A stretch of DNA of 64,000 bases from Streptomyces sp. NBRC 109706. GTDB taxonomy: Bacteria; Actinomycetota; Actinomycetes; Streptomycetales; Streptomycetaceae. Below, piece after piece: positions 1 to 32,608 of this stretch. The notes under the pieces are model-generated. The model saw only the letters and a list, made by a program, of their open reading frames with translations, had not been told where the DNA came from and searched no databases. Within the stretch, counting starts at the first letter, position 1. Each line of letters begins with the position of its first letter. The DNA lies in the NCBI RefSeq assembly GCF_000974485.1, contig NZ_BBOM01000007.1:620001-684000 (forward strand), given 5' to 3'. A program made the translations under genes and the position numbers.

Positions 1-3000
1 GGCGAGGGAGATCGCCGGCAGGCCGAGGGCGCGCCGGTGGGCGGCGAGGCCGTCGAGCGCCGCGTTGGCCGCGGCGTAGGCGGCCTGTCCGGCGGAGCCG
101 AGCAGGCCGGCGGCGGACGAGTACAGCACAAAGGCGGCGAGATCGAGGTCACGGGTCAGCTCGTGCAGATGCCAGGCGGCGTCGGCCTTGGAGCGCAGGA
201 CCTCGGCCAGGCCGTCCGCTGTCAGCGAGGCGACCAGACCGTCGGCGAGGGCCCCGGTGGCGTGCACCACCGCGGTCAACGGGTGCTCGTCCGGGATGGT
301 GTCGAGGACGGCGGCCAGCGCGTCCCGGTCGGCGGCATCGCAGGCGGTCACCGTGACGATCGCGCCGGCCGCCGTCAATTCGGTGACCAACTCGGCTGCG
401 CCGGGGGCGTTCTGTCCAGTGCGGGAGAGCAGCAGCAGGCGTCGGACGCCATGCTCGGCCACGAGATGACGGGCCGTCAGTCTTCCGAGGGTGCCGGTGC
501 CGCCGGTGAGCAGCACGGTGCCTTCGGGGTCGAACGCGGTGGTACCCGGCGGGACTTCGGGGAGTCGTTGGGTGCGGGGGGTGTAGGCGTGGCCGGCGCG
601 GACCGCCGTCTGGGGTTCGCCGGAGCGCAGCAGCGCCATCAGCGTCCCCTGGTCAAGGTCCTCGTCGGTGTCGGCCAGCGTGAGCAGTCCCGGGTGTTCG
701 GCCTGCGCGGAGCGGACCAGGCCCCAGGCCGTGGCGGCCGTGGGGTCGGTGATCGGGTCGTCCTGCCCGGTGCTGACCGCGCCGGTGGTGACCACGGCCA
801 GCGGCCGGTCGGCTGTCACCGCTTCCTGGACGGCGGCCAGCGCGCGGGCCGCCACCGCGTGCAGGGCGGCGACGGGGTCCTCGGCGGAGGGGTCAGAGGC
901 CAGCCGCAGCACGGTGGGTTCGGGGGCGTCCGACGGCTCCTCGGCGGGCGGCAGCGGCAATGGGCGCCAGCGCGTCTCATGGAGCGCCGCGCCTTCGGCG
1001 GTGCCCCCGGCCAGGGTGGCGGCGACCGGGCGCAGGTCCAACGCGCCTATCCGGGCGACGAGTTCGCCCTCGGCGTCGGCGACGGTGAGCGCGACCCGGT
1101 CCACGCCCGTCGGCAGCAGGCGCACCCGGAGCGCTGCCGCGCCGATGGCGTGCAGGGTGACCTCGCTCCAGGAGAACGGAAGCCGGCCGCGCTCGCCCCC
1201 GCCGGCGCCGGCATCCGTGTCGAGGGCGGCCAGCGCCAGCGGGTGCAGGGCCGCGTCAAGCAGCGCCGGGTGCAGTCCGTAGTGCGCGGCGCCGTCGCCG
1301 GCCGCCTCGGGCAGCGCGACCTCGGCATACAGCTCTTCGCCGCGCCGCCATACGGACCTCAGGCCACGGAAGGCCGGGCCATAGCCGAAGCCGATCGCGT
1401 CCAGCCGCTCGTAGAGGCCGTCCAGCGGCAGGAGTTCGGCGTCCGGCGGCGGCCAGACGACAAGCCGCTCGTCGGTCCCGGCCGGCTCGGTGGGCTCGGG
1501 GGGCTCGGGGGCGAGGAAGCCCTCGGCGTGCCGCGTCCAGGGCGCCTCCTCGTCGCGCCGGGCGTGGACGCGCAGCGCGCGGCGGCCCGTCGGATCGGGT
1601 GCGTCGATGCCGAGCTGGAGCGTGACGCCGCCGTGCTCCGGGAGCAACAGCGGCGCGTGCAGCGTCAGTTCCTCGACGTGGCCGCAGCCGACCTGGTCGC
1701 CGGCGTGCACCGCGAGTTCGAGCAGCGCGGTCCCGGGCAGCAACACGGTGCCATCCACGGCGTGTTGGGCGAGCCACGGCTGGGTGCGGGGGGTGAGCCG
1801 GCCGGTGAAGAGCAGCCCTTCGCCGTCGGCGAGCGCCACCCGGGCGCCGAGCAGGGGGTGTTCGGCCGAGCCGAGGCCGAGCCCGGTGGCGCTCGCTGCG
1901 CCGGCCGGCGCGTCGAGCCAGTAGCGCTCGCGCTGGAAGGCATAGGTGGGCAGCGGCGCCGGGGTCCCGCCGGTGGCCCGGCCGGGCCAGTCGACGTCGG
2001 CGCCATGGGCGTAGGCGTCGGCGAGCGAGAGCAGGAAGCGGCGCGGCCCGTCCTCGTCACGGCGCAGCGTGCCCACGGCGACGGCCGCCGCCTCGGCGTC
2101 GGCGGCGGTGTCCTCGATCGCGGCGGTCAGCACAGGATGGGCGCTGACCTCGACAAACAGGGTGTGACCCGCCGCGAGCAGGGCCCGTGTGGTGTCCTCG
2201 AAGCGGACGGCGTGCCGCAGGTTGGTGTACCAGTAGTCGGCGTCGAGCCCGGTGGTGTCGACGGGTTCGGCGGTAACGGTCGAGTAGAACGGCACGCTGG
2301 CCGCCGTGGGGTGCAACGGGCCGAGGGCGGTGCGGAGTTCGTCGCGGACCCGCTCGACCTGGGGTCCGTGCGAGGCATAGTCGACGGGCACCCGTCGGGC
2401 GCGGACGCCGACGCTTCGGCAGTCGTCCAACAGCTCGTCCAGGGCGTCGGGTTCGCCGGTGACGACGGTGGCGTGCGGGCCGTTGACGGCGGCGATGGTG
2501 ATCTGGTCGGGCCAGCCGGCGATCAGCGTCTCCGTCGCCTGGGCGGACAGGGCCAGCGAGACCATGCCGCCGTCGCCGGCGAGGCCGAGGAGGGCCCGGC
2601 TGCGGAGGGCGACGACCCGGGCGGCGTCCTCGACGGTGAGCGCGCCGGCGACGCAGGCGGCGGCGATCTCGCCCTGGGAGTGGCCGACGACGGCGGCCGG
2701 CCGGACGCCGTGCGCGCGCCACAGCTCGGCCAGCGACACCATGACCGCCCACAGCACGGGCTGGACGACGTCCACCCGGCCCAGGCCCGGCGCCTCGGGC
2801 GCGCCGCGCAGCACATCGGTGAGGGACCAGTCGACATGGGCGGCGAGCGCCCGTTCGCACTCCGCGATGCGGGTGGCGAACGCGCCTGCGGGGCCTGCCG
2901 GTTGGGCGGTCGCGGCGGCCAGCAGGTCGACGGCCATGCCGGCCCACTGGGAGCCCTGGCCGGGGAAGACCAGAACCGGCCGGTCGGCGCCCGGCGCCGC

Positions 3001-4705
3001 CTGTCCGGTGAAGGTGGCGGCGGCGGGCCGTCCGTCGGCCAGCGCGGCGAGGGCGTCCAGGGCGCCCACCCGGTCGTCGGCGACCAGGACGGCGCGGTGG
3101 TCGAGCGCGGCGCGGCTGCTGACCAGGGCACGCGCGGTGGCGCCCAGCGACTGCTCGGGGCGCGCGTGCAGATGGTCGCGGAGCGCACCGGCCTGCGCCC
3201 GGACGGCGGCGGCGTCGTGCCCGTGCAGGACCAGCGGCACGAGCGGCACGGTCCCGGGCGGCTCGTCGACGGGGGCCGACTCCGGTACGTCGGCGGGCAG
3301 TTCGATGATGGCGTGCGCGTTGGTGCCGCTGGCGCCGAAGGAGGACACGCCGACCCGGCGGGGGCGCCCGGTCTCCGGCCAGGGCCTGGCCTCGGTGAGC
3401 AGCCGCACCGCGCCCGTGTCCCATTCGACATGCCGCGACGGCGCGTCGACATGGAGCGTCCTGGGCAGCGTGCCGTGCCGCATGGCCAGCACCGACTTGA
3501 TGACGCCGCCGACGCCGGCCGCCGCCTGGGTGTGGCCGATGTTGGACTTCAACGAGCCCAGCCACAGCGGCTGTTCGGCCGGCCGCTGCTGCCCGTAGGT
3601 GGCGAGCAGCGCCTGGGCCTCGATCGGGTCGCCGAGGGTGGTGCCGGTGCCATGGGCCTCGACGGTGTCCACATCGGCGGTCGTCAGGCCGGCGTTGGCG
3701 AGGGCCTGCCGGATGACGCGTTCCTGCGCGGGCCCGTTGGGGGCGGTCAGTCCGCTGCTGGCGCCGTCCTGGTTGACGGCCGAGCCGCGCACCACGGCCA
3801 GCACCTCGTGCCCGTTGCGGCGCGCGTCGGAGAGGCGCTCCAGCAGCAGCACGCCGACGCCCTCGGCGAAGCCGGCGCCGTCGGCCGCGTCGGCGAACGC
3901 CTTGCAGCGGCCGTCCGCCGCGAGGGCATGCTGGCGGCTGGACTCGACAAAGAGGTTCGGGCTGGCCAGCACGGTGGCCCCGGCCGCGAGGGCGAGGGTG
4001 CAGTCGCCCTCGCGCAGCGCGTGGCAGGCCAGGTGCAGCGCGACCAGCGACGACGAACAGGCGGTGTCGACGGTGACGGCGGGGCCTTCGAGGCCGAGGG
4101 TGTAGGCGATCCGCCCGGAGGCGACGCTGCCGGCGCTGCCGTTGTAGAAGTACCCCTCCAGGCCATCGGGCGCGGTGGGCATCCTGCCTGCGTAGTCGTG
4201 GTACATCACGCCGGCGAAGACGCCGGTGGCGCTGGCGCGCAGCGACAGCGGGTCGATCCCGGCGCGTTCAATCACCTCCCAGGAGGTCTCCAGAAGCAGC
4301 CGCTGCTGCGGGTCCATGGCCAGCGCCTCGCGCGGGCTGATGCCGAAGAACGCGGCGTCGAAGTCCGGGGCGTCGTGCAGGAATCCGCCGTGCCGCACAT
4401 AGGAGGTGCCGGGGCGGTCCGGGTCCTCGTCATAGAGGGCGTCCAGGTCCCAGCCCCGGTCGGCGGGGAACTCCGAGATGGCGTCGCCCTCTTCGGCGAC
4501 CAGCCGCCACAGGTCCTCGGGCGACCGCACATCGCCCGGGTAGCGGCAGCTCATCGAGACGATCGCGATGGGCTCCTGGGTCCTGGGGGTGTCGGCGCCG
4601 GGCTCGGTCTCGGGCTCGGGGGTGCTCTCCTCAAGTTCCTTGAGGCGTTGGCGTGTCCTGTGGAGATCAGCCGTCACCAACTTGAGGTAGTCGAGCAGCT
4701 TCTCC

Positions 4706-4716
<11 letters not shown>
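1..4716 (-). CDS. Type I polyketide synthase, extension module 5 (partial, runs off left edge)
   Basis: This PKS subunit receives the chain from the 7,406-residue synthase upstream. It starts at a GTG that overlaps the end of that gene by 11 bp. The first residues ([12 protein letters not shown], then a run rich in R, L and E) form a typical N-terminal docking coiled coil. Then come KS (DTACSSSL), AT ([10 protein letters not shown] and YASH, codons at 2368-2379, the methylmalonyl signature), DH (H-x3-G-x4-P in [10 protein letters not shown], and LLDAALH), and KR (TGGTGTLG). Catalytic Ser and Tyr are present in the KR (YSSAAG and AAYAAAN). Where B-type KRs have LDD this one reads LAD, so B type is likely but not certain. 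No ER lies between DH and KR. The window ends inside the KR, so the ACP and any later modules are unseen. At least 1,572 codons are present. Confidence 0.95.
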
Positions 4717-26926
<22,210 letters not shown>

Positions 26927-27005
26927 GTCAGCCCCCGTATGACCCCACGTGTGCGCTGCCCGGGAGGTCCGCCCGGACAGGTTCTGCCAGGCATCCTAAC
27001 CAGAT

Positions 27006-27027
27006 CCGCCGGCCCGGGGCCCGGCGG
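27006..27027. terminator. GC-rich hairpin between the LysR gene and the PKS start
   Basis: Arms CCGCCGG and CCGGCGG enclose an 8-nt loop. On the plus strand TTTAT follows. It lies 58 bp past the stop of the LysR gene and about 80 bp upstream of the PKS start codon. It may stop LysR transcription before the PKS promoter. The rest of 26927-27084 shows a CACGTG palindrome near 26946 and no gene. Confidence 0.45.
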
Positions 27028-27084
27028 TTTATCCGCTACGCCGGTTCGGCGCGGTATGTGATCCGCGTGTTTGCTGACGCGAAG

Positions 27085-28029
27085 TTACCTGGTGGTCAGC
27101 GACTGGTTTCCGAGGAGCAACGGATGGCCGGCGACCGTCTCTTCGAGGGCGGTGAGGCCGTGCCGGACGAGGGGGTGGGAGCGGCTGCCGTGGCGCACAC
27201 AGCTGAGGATCCGGCGGGCCAGTCCCGACTCGCCGGCGACGGGGACGCGGACCACGCGGTGGCTGGGCGGGAACTCGGTGAGCCGGGGGACGAGCGAGAC
27301 GCCCAGGCCGTGGCCGACCAGCGCGGAGATGGCGTTCCACTCCTTGACGGAGTGGAGCACGCGCGGGGTGAAGCCGGCGACGGCGCAGAAGACCACCACG
27401 CGCTGATGGTGCTCGCAGCTGCCGGGCGCCGGCAACACCCAGTCCTCGTCGGCCAGTTCCTCCAGGGCGACGGCGGACCGGGTGGCCAGCGGGTGGTCGG
27501 CGCCGACCAGCAGATCCAACGGGTCGTCGACGAGAGGGAGTTGGTCGAACCGGGTGTCGCCCTGGTCGGGGAGGTCGGCCGAGGGGGCGAGCACCGCGAT
27601 ATCGGCGTCCGTGGACATCAGCATGTCGAAGCCGTCGCCCGTCTCGCATTCGGTGACCTGGACGCGGAGCCCGGGGTGGGTTCTGGCGAGCAGCGCGACC
27701 GCCGGGGTGATCAGATTGGCCACCGCGCTGGGGAATCCGCACATCCGCAGCAGCCCGGCCTCGCCCGCGCGGAAGGACTCCAACGCGGACTCGGCCTCCT
27801 CCCAGCCGGCGAGCAGCCGGTCGCCGTGTTCGATCACCACATGGGCGGCGCCGGTGAGCCGGATGCGGCGCCCCTGCGGTTCGACCAGCTGGACCCGCAA
27901 CTCCTTGGCCAGCTCGCGCAGATGGTGGGAGACGGCGGAGGGGGTGAGATGGAGCGCGGCGGCCGCCGCCGTCACCGTTCCATGCTGGTGGACAGCCCGG
28001 AGCACCTGAACCCGCCGCAGATCAATCAT
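27085..28029 (-). CDS. LysR-family transcriptional regulator
   Basis: A 314-residue regulator of LysR type. The N-terminal winged helix-turn-helix is clear (MIDLRRVQVLRAVHQHGTV, then AAALHLTPSAVSHHLREL), followed by a substrate-binding domain of normal length (from about residue 85 to the end). The open frame continues far upstream, but the ATG at 28029 is chosen because MIDLRRV is the usual LysR beginning and the HTH starts there. It is divergent from a small gene at 28103; the 73-bp gap holds an inverted repeat TTGCA (28039-28043) / TGCAA (28062-28066) that could be its site. It lies next to the first PKS gene and reads in the same direction. It might control the cluster, the small protein, or both; nothing in the sequence settles this. 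Confidence 0.93.
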   Translation of the reverse strand: MIDLRRVQVLRAVHQHGTVTAAAAALHLTPSAVSHHLRELAKELRVQLVEPQGRRIRLTGAAHVVIEHGDRLLAGWEEAESALESFRAGEAGLLRMCGFPSAVANLITPAVALLARTHPGLRVQVTECETGDGFDMLMSTDADIAVLAPSADLPDQGDTRFDQLPLVDDPLDLLVGADHPLATRSAVALEELADEDWVLPAPGSCEHHQRVVVFCAVAGFTPRVLHSVKEWNAISALVGHGLGVSLVPRLTEFPPSHRVVRVPVAGESGLARRILSCVRHGSRSHPLVRHGLTALEETVAGHPLLLGNQSLTTR

Positions 28030-28102
28030 ACAGTCATTTTGCACATACGACCGGGGAAACATGCAATGGACGTACACGGTCGCCCCGGCCCAGACTTCCC
28101 TC

Positions 28103-28369
28103 ATGACCACGACGATCCCCACGGCGAGCACGCCGACCAACCCCCCGGAACCGCCGCGCGCCACCACGGAACTGTCCCGGCACAACACCAGTGAGGGCAC
28201 GGTCCGTTGGAGCCGCTGCGCCTGCGGCCGGCTCCGGATGACCCTCACCCCGAAGGCCCCGACCACCCCGAGCAATCCGAGCACCCCCGAGATCCCGAAC
28301 ACTCCGGAAACCCCCCGCCCCGCCCTCACCGCCGGCACGCCCACCCCCGGCTGCCCGCTCTGCGGCTGA
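28103..28369 (+). CDS. Small Cys-rich hypothetical protein
   Basis: An 88-residue protein of unknown function, divergent from the LysR gene. Residues from about 29 read HNTSEGTVRWSRCACGRLRM, a C-x-C-G turn. The protein ends in PGCPLCG, so four cysteines could bind zinc as a split zinc ribbon. Between them lies a Pro/Thr-rich stretch (TPSNPSTPEIPNTPETP) that looks disordered. The ATG at 28103 has no clear ribosome binding site; an in-frame ATG at 28061 would add 14 residues and has GGGGAA close upstream. The stop is 4 bp from the convergent MMPL gene. Conserved-looking cysteines and the position support a real gene, but a chance frame is not excluded. Confidence 0.55.
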   Translation: MTTTIPTASTPTNPPEPPRATTELSRHNTSEGTVRWSRCACGRLRMTLTPKAPTTPSNPSTPEIPNTPETPRPALTAGTPTPGCPLCG

Positions 28370-28373
28370 CCGC

Positions 28374-30494
28374 TCAGTCCCTTCGGCTCGGCCACCAGGT
28401 GCGGTCGCCCAACAGCGTGACCAGCGCCGGCACCTGGAGCGAGCGCACCAGCAGGGTGTCCACCAGGACGCCGATCGCCACCGCGATGCCGACCTCGGCC
28501 ACCGTCACATCCGGGATCTGTCCCAGCGCCGCGAACGTGCCGGCCAACACCAGTCCGGCCGCGGTGATCACACCGCCCGTCGCGGTGACGCCCCGCCGCA
28601 CCGCCTCCGTGTTCGGCACCTGCCGGCGCTCCTCGCGAATCCGCTCCATCAGGAAGATCGTGTAGTCCACGCCCAGCGCCACCAGGAACACGAAGATATA
28701 GACGAACAGGTCGGCGGCCACCCCGCCGAAGCCCAGGCCATGGGTGAATACCAGAGTGGCCAGGCCCAACGAGGCGGCGAACGACAGCACATTGGCGGCC
28801 ATCAGCAGCAACGGAGCGACCAACGAACGGAGCAGTAGTGCCAGCACCAGGGTGACCGCCAGCAGGACGAGCGGCACGATCCGCCGGGTGTCCGCCAACG
28901 CCGCGTCCCGGTAGTCCTGTTGGACCGCCGGCATCCCCCCGACCAGCACCCCTTCGGATACCTCGGCCAGCTCGGCGCGGAGCGTGTCGACGACCGCGCC
29001 GGCCGCTTCCCCATAGGGGTCGACGGCGAGTTCGACCCGCAGCGTCGGCCGCCCTGCCAGCTCCTCCCCCACCGATGCCCCCGACACCCCGGCGACCCCG
29101 ACGGCCCCGGGCTCTCCGGCGATCACCCGCTCGGCCCGGCTCACCAGCTGCTCGTCGGCGCCCGGCGGCAGCACCACGGTCAGCGGCGCCGCCACCCCGT
29201 CGGGAAAGTGCGCGGCCAACACCTCGTGTCCCGCGACCGATTCGGCCCCCGGCGGCACCTTGTCCACCGGATCGGCGCTCACCCGCAGCCCGGTCAGCCC
29301 CCACACGGCCAGTGCCAGCCCCGCCGTGACCAGCAGCGCGTAGCGGCGTGGTCGGCGCACCACACCCCGCCCCACCGCGCCCCAGAAACGGTGCCGATCG
29401 GTGCCGGCGGGCCGCCCGGGGCGGGGGGCGCGGGGCCACAGCAACCAGCGCCCGCCGCACAGCAGCAGCGCGGGGAGCAGCGTCAGCATCGCCGGCGCCG
29501 CCACCGCGACCCCGGCCGCGGCGACCGGGCCGAGACCGCGCAGCCCCGCCAGATCGGCGACCAGCAGGCAGAGCAGCCCCGCGATCACCGTGCCCGCGCT
29601 GGCCAGGATCGCCGGCGTGGTGCGGCGCAGCGCCTCAGCCATCGCCTCGTGCCGGTCGGCGAAGCGGGCCAACTCCTCCCGGTAGCGGTTGAGCAGCAGC
29701 AGCGCGTAGTCCGTCGCCGTCCCGAAGACCAGGACGATCAGGATGGCCGACGACAGCTCCGTCACGGCCAGCCCCGCCTCGGCCAGGCCATAGGCGACGC
29801 CCCTGGCCGTCAACACCGCGACCAGCGCGGCGAAGAGCGGCACCAGCCACAGCACCGGGCTGCGGTAGGTGAGCAGCAGCAGCGCGGCGACGATCGTCAT
29901 GGAGGTGAGCAGCAGCGGCGTGTCCACGTCCCCGCCGCTGTTGTCCACCCCCAGGGCGGCCTCGCCCGCCACCCGTACCGCGAGGCCGGCCGGCCGTTCG
30001 CGCTCCGCCAGCACGGACCGCAGCGTGGCCACCGCCCCCTCGACGGTGTCGTCGCCGGCCGTCGACGGCTGGATCGCCACGGGGAAGAGCGCCGCCCGAC
30101 CGTCGTCCGACAGCCGCACGGGGCCCGGCGCGCCCGCCCCCTCCACGGGCGCGCCGGCCACCGCCGCCAGATCCGCCTCGACGGCCTGGCGGTCCTCGGC
30201 CGTCAACGCGGCCCCGTCGTCCCGGCTGTGCACCACCAGGGCGGTCTCCGCGTCCGGGTGCTCCGGGTCGGGCTCGGCCAGCCGGGCCACCTCGCTCGAC
30301 TCGAACCCGGACGGCAGATAGGCGGCCGAATCGTCCCTGAGCACCTCGTCCAGGTTCGCGGCGAGCGAGGTCGCCAGCACGGCCAGCGCCAACCAGGCGA
30401 CCAGCAGCGGCCACTTGGCGTGGCGCAGCAGCCGGCCGAGACCGCTCGTGGCGGGAGACGGGGCAGGAACGGGGACGGGGGTCGGATCGGTCAT
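28374..30494 (-). CDS. MMPL/RND-family membrane transporter
   Basis: A 706-residue inner-membrane exporter of the MMPL family, which move lipids or small molecules using the proton gradient. The protein is two repeats of one TM helix, a large extracytoplasmic domain and a five- to six-helix bundle. Each repeat carries the family aspartate in a G-x-x-x-D-Y context (FGTATDYALLLLNRYREE and LGVDYTIFLMERIREE), seen as proton-relay positions. The ATG at 30494 (MTDPTPVPVPAPS) is preferred over an in-frame ATG 46 codons upstream, because the longer leader is Arg-rich and would cover the divergent promoter. It faces a two-component system across a shared 174-bp promoter region with repeated GGAGTG/CACTCC elements, so the pair may control it. 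It could export the polyketide, but no direct evidence says so. Confidence 0.93.
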   Translation of the reverse strand: MTDPTPVPVPAPSPATSGLGRLLRHAKWPLLVAWLALAVLATSLAANLDEVLRDDSAAYLPSGFESSEVARLAEPDPEHPDAETALVVHSRDDGAALTAEDRQAVEADLAAVAGAPVEGAGAPGPVRLSDDGRAALFPVAIQPSTAGDDTVEGAVATLRSVLAERERPAGLAVRVAGEAALGVDNSGGDVDTPLLLTSMTIVAALLLLTYRSPVLWLVPLFAALVAVLTARGVAYGLAEAGLAVTELSSAILIVLVFGTATDYALLLLNRYREELARFADRHEAMAEALRRTTPAILASAGTVIAGLLCLLVADLAGLRGLGPVAAAGVAVAAPAMLTLLPALLLCGGRWLLWPRAPRPGRPAGTDRHRFWGAVGRGVVRRPRRYALLVTAGLALAVWGLTGLRVSADPVDKVPPGAESVAGHEVLAAHFPDGVAAPLTVVLPPGADEQLVSRAERVIAGEPGAVGVAGVSGASVGEELAGRPTLRVELAVDPYGEAAGAVVDTLRAELAEVSEGVLVGGMPAVQQDYRDAALADTRRIVPLVLLAVTLVLALLLRSLVAPLLLMAANVLSFAASLGLATLVFTHGLGFGGVAADLFVYIFVFLVALGVDYTIFLMERIREERRQVPNTEAVRRGVTATGGVITAAGLVLAGTFAALGQIPDVTVAEVGIAVAIGVLVDTLLVRSLQVPALVTLLGDRTWWPSRRD

Positions 30495-30538
30495 GCCCCC
30501 ATTGCGCCAGCCGCACCCGGCCGACGGCATCGCCGTGG

Positions 30539-30609
30539 GGAGTGCGATCCGCGCCCGGGATCTCACTCCCGAGGACCAGCCGGGCGCCGCCGGTCCACTC
30601 CTGGGAGTG
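30539..30609. promoter_or_regulatory. GGAGTG/CACTCC repeat cluster in the divergent exporter/kinase promoter
   Basis: Four copies of one hexamer lie in the gap between the MMPL gene and the kinase gene: GGAGTG at 30539-30544, CACTCC at 30564-30569, CACTCC at 30596-30601 and GGAGTG at 30604-30609. The last two form a perfect palindrome with a 2-bp centre. Such spacing suits a dimeric NarL/LuxR-type response regulator, such as the one encoded at 31855-32568. A TAGGCT at 30635-30640 could be the -10 of the kinase promoter. Confidence 0.55.
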
Positions 30610-30668
30610 AAGCGCGGCCGGCGGGCCGCCACATAGGCTCGCGGTCACAACCTGTTCGGGAGGCAGCC

Positions 30669-31874
30669 GTGTTCGACGCATCTTCACCCCGCCAGGCGGT
30701 GGGTCAGGTCGACGCCGCGATCGTGGCGGCCGCACTGGTGCCCGCGCTGATCGACCAGGCCACCACCGACACCTCGGGCGCCGCCTGGCTGGGCCTCGGG
30801 CTCTACTGCGCGGTGGCCGCCGGCGCGCTCGCCGTCCGCCGGCGCTGGCCGCTGACCGCGCTGGGCTGCCTGCTCACCGCGTTGGCCACCACCGAGGTGG
30901 TGCTGGCCGCAGCCGAGACCAAGCTGAGCCCGCTCGCCGTGCTGCCGCTCGCCTTCGCGCTCCATGCCGTCGGCGCCCATGCGCCGCCGCGCCGCTCGGT
31001 GCTGGCGCTGGCCGGCGGGGCCGCGCTGACCGTGCTCGGAGTCGGCGTCAACCATGCGACGGCGCCCGAAGGTTGGCGCGGCGGCTCGGATGTGCTGGCG
31101 CTGGTCGCGCCGCTACCCGCCGCCTGGGCGCTGGGCCTGGCGGCGCGCGGGCGGCGCGATCTGCTCGCGGCCGCCGAACGCCGCGCGGACGACGCCGAGC
31201 GCGACCAGCGGCTGCGCGCGGAGCGCGCGGCGGCGGCGGAGCGGGGGCGCATCGCCCGCGATATGCACGATGTCGCGGCGCATTCGCTGACGCTGCTGGT
31301 GGTGCACGCCGAAACACTGCGCGCCAGGGCCGGCGAACTGCCGCCCTGGGCCCGCGAGGACATCGACGCGATGGCCCTCGCCGGCCGCCGGGCTACCGCC
31401 GAGATGCGGGAACTCCTCGGCGTGCTGCGGGATGAGAGCGGCCGGGCCGCGCCGCGCGGGCCTACGCCTGGCCTCGACCGGCTGCCGGAGCTGGTGCGCG
31501 AGGCCGAGCGGGCCGGCACCCCGGTGCGGCCGCGGCTGGCCCCCGAACTGGGTCGGCTGACCGGGCCGGCGCAACTCGCCGCCTATCGGCTGTTCCAGGA
31601 GTGCCTGGCCAACGCGCGCCGCCACGCGCCGGGCGCGCCCGTCTGGCTCGACGGTCATGTCGCCGACGGGCTGGCTCATGTGACGGTCCACTGCGGTGCC
31701 CCGCCGGCCGACCACCTTCCGACGCCCGGCGCCGGCAGCGGCCTGGTGGGGCTGCGGGAACGGGTCACCGCGCTGGGCGGCGCGCTCGCCGCCGCGCCGA
31801 CCGAGGACGGCGGGTTCGAGGTCACCGCGACGCTGCCCACTCCGGAGGGATCCCATGTCGCCACCCCCGGCTGA
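30669..31874 (+). CDS. Sensor histidine kinase (HisKA_3 / NarL partner type)
   Basis: A 401-residue membrane kinase. About six hydrophobic segments fill residues 14-158. A charged coiled linker then leads to the dimerisation box with the phospho-acceptor histidine (ARDMHDVAAHSL, H200), and an HATPase_c domain with N box (ECLANARRHAP) and G box (GSGLVGLRERV). The GTG at 30669 has GGGAGG six bases upstream. The gene overlaps its response regulator by 20 bp, so the two are translated together. The sensing part has no large extracellular loop, which suits detection of membrane stress or a hydrophobic signal (inference). It is divergent from the MMPL exporter. Confidence 0.93.
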   Translation: MFDASSPRQAVGQVDAAIVAAALVPALIDQATTDTSGAAWLGLGLYCAVAAGALAVRRRWPLTALGCLLTALATTEVVLAAAETKLSPLAVLPLAFALHAVGAHAPPRRSVLALAGGAALTVLGVGVNHATAPEGWRGGSDVLALVAPLPAAWALGLAARGRRDLLAAAERRADDAERDQRLRAERAAAAERGRIARDMHDVAAHSLTLLVVHAETLRARAGELPPWAREDIDAMALAGRRATAEMRELLGVLRDESGRAAPRGPTPGLDRLPELVREAERAGTPVRPRLAPELGRLTGPAQLAAYRLFQECLANARRHAPGAPVWLDGHVADGLAHVTVHCGAPPADHLPTPGAGSGLVGLRERVTALGGALAAAPTEDGGFEVTATLPTPEGSHVATPG

Positions 31875-32568
31875 CCATTGGAGCACCCCTGAGCCTCCCG
31901 CCGCCGACGGCCGGGTGCGGGTGGTGATCGCCGACGACCAGCGGATCGTCAGGGACGGGCTGCGGTTGATGCTGCACACCCAGCCCGATCTGTTGGTCGT
32001 CGGCAGCGCGGGCGACGGCGAGCACGCACTGCGCCTCGTCACGGATCTGCGGCCCGATGTCCTGATGCTGGATGTGCGGATGCCGGTACGCGACGGACTG
32101 TGGACCCTCGCCCGCCTCGCTGAGCGTCAACTGCTGGACACCACACGGGTGTTGATGCTCACCACCTTCGATCTGGACGAGTACGTGGACGAGGCGCTTG
32201 GCACCGGGGCGGCCGGTTTCCTACTGAAGAGCGCCGCCTATGAGGAGATCACCGCCGCCGTGCGCGCCACCGCGGCCGGCGACGGCGCGCTCAGCCCCAG
32301 CATCGCCGGCCGACTGATCCGCGGCTATGCCGAGGCGCGGGCGGCGCACGCCCGGGACCCGGCGCGAGCGGAGCTGCTCGCGACGCTCACCCCGCGCGAG
32401 CGGGACGTGCTGGCGCTCATCGGGGAGGGGCTGAGCAACGCGGAGATCGCCGAGCGGCTGGTGGTCTCCGAGCACACCGTCAAGAGCCATGTCAGCCGGC
32501 TGCTGGCCAAGACGGGCTGCCGCGACCGGGCGCAGGCCGCCGTGCTGGCGCACCGCGCCGGCCGCTGA
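31855..32568 (+). CDS. Response regulator, NarL/LuxR family
   Basis: A 237-residue DNA-binding regulator. The receiver domain has the acidic pair (ADD), the phosphorylated aspartate D73 (MLDVRMP), the conserved Thr and the Lys in FLLKSAA. The C-terminal LuxR-type HTH is clear (LTPRERDVLALIGEGLSNAEIAERL, given here in part). The ATG at 31855 has GGAGGG nearby and lies inside the 3' end of the kinase gene. The most likely target is the repeat cluster at 30539-30609 controlling the exporter and the pair itself. The stop is 40 bp from the convergent SDR gene. Confidence 0.95.
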   Translation: MSPPPADHWSTPEPPAADGRVRVVIADDQRIVRDGLRLMLHTQPDLLVVGSAGDGEHALRLVTDLRPDVLMLDVRMPVRDGLWTLARLAERQLLDTTRVLMLTTFDLDEYVDEALGTGAAGFLLKSAAYEEITAAVRATAAGDGALSPSIAGRLIRGYAEARAAHARDPARAELLATLTPRERDVLALIGEGLSNAEIAERLVVSEHTVKSHVSRLLAKTGCRDRAQAAVLAHRAGR

Positions 32569-32608
32569 GGAGGCTGCGCGGAGATCACGGTGAGCGGCCG
32601 AACGGGGC

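Noticed and set aside
26927-27084. Assigning the polyketide to a known macrolide, spirotetronate or polyether family
   Set aside because: Only five modules are visible and no tailoring, sugar or release genes. The module order is compatible with several classes, so any name would be a guess.
28030-29460. Upstream extension of the LysR frame to 29460 on the minus strand
   Set aside because: The extra part overlaps the MMPL gene in another frame, is Gly/Arg-rich, and has no domain. The HTH begins at the ATG at 28029.
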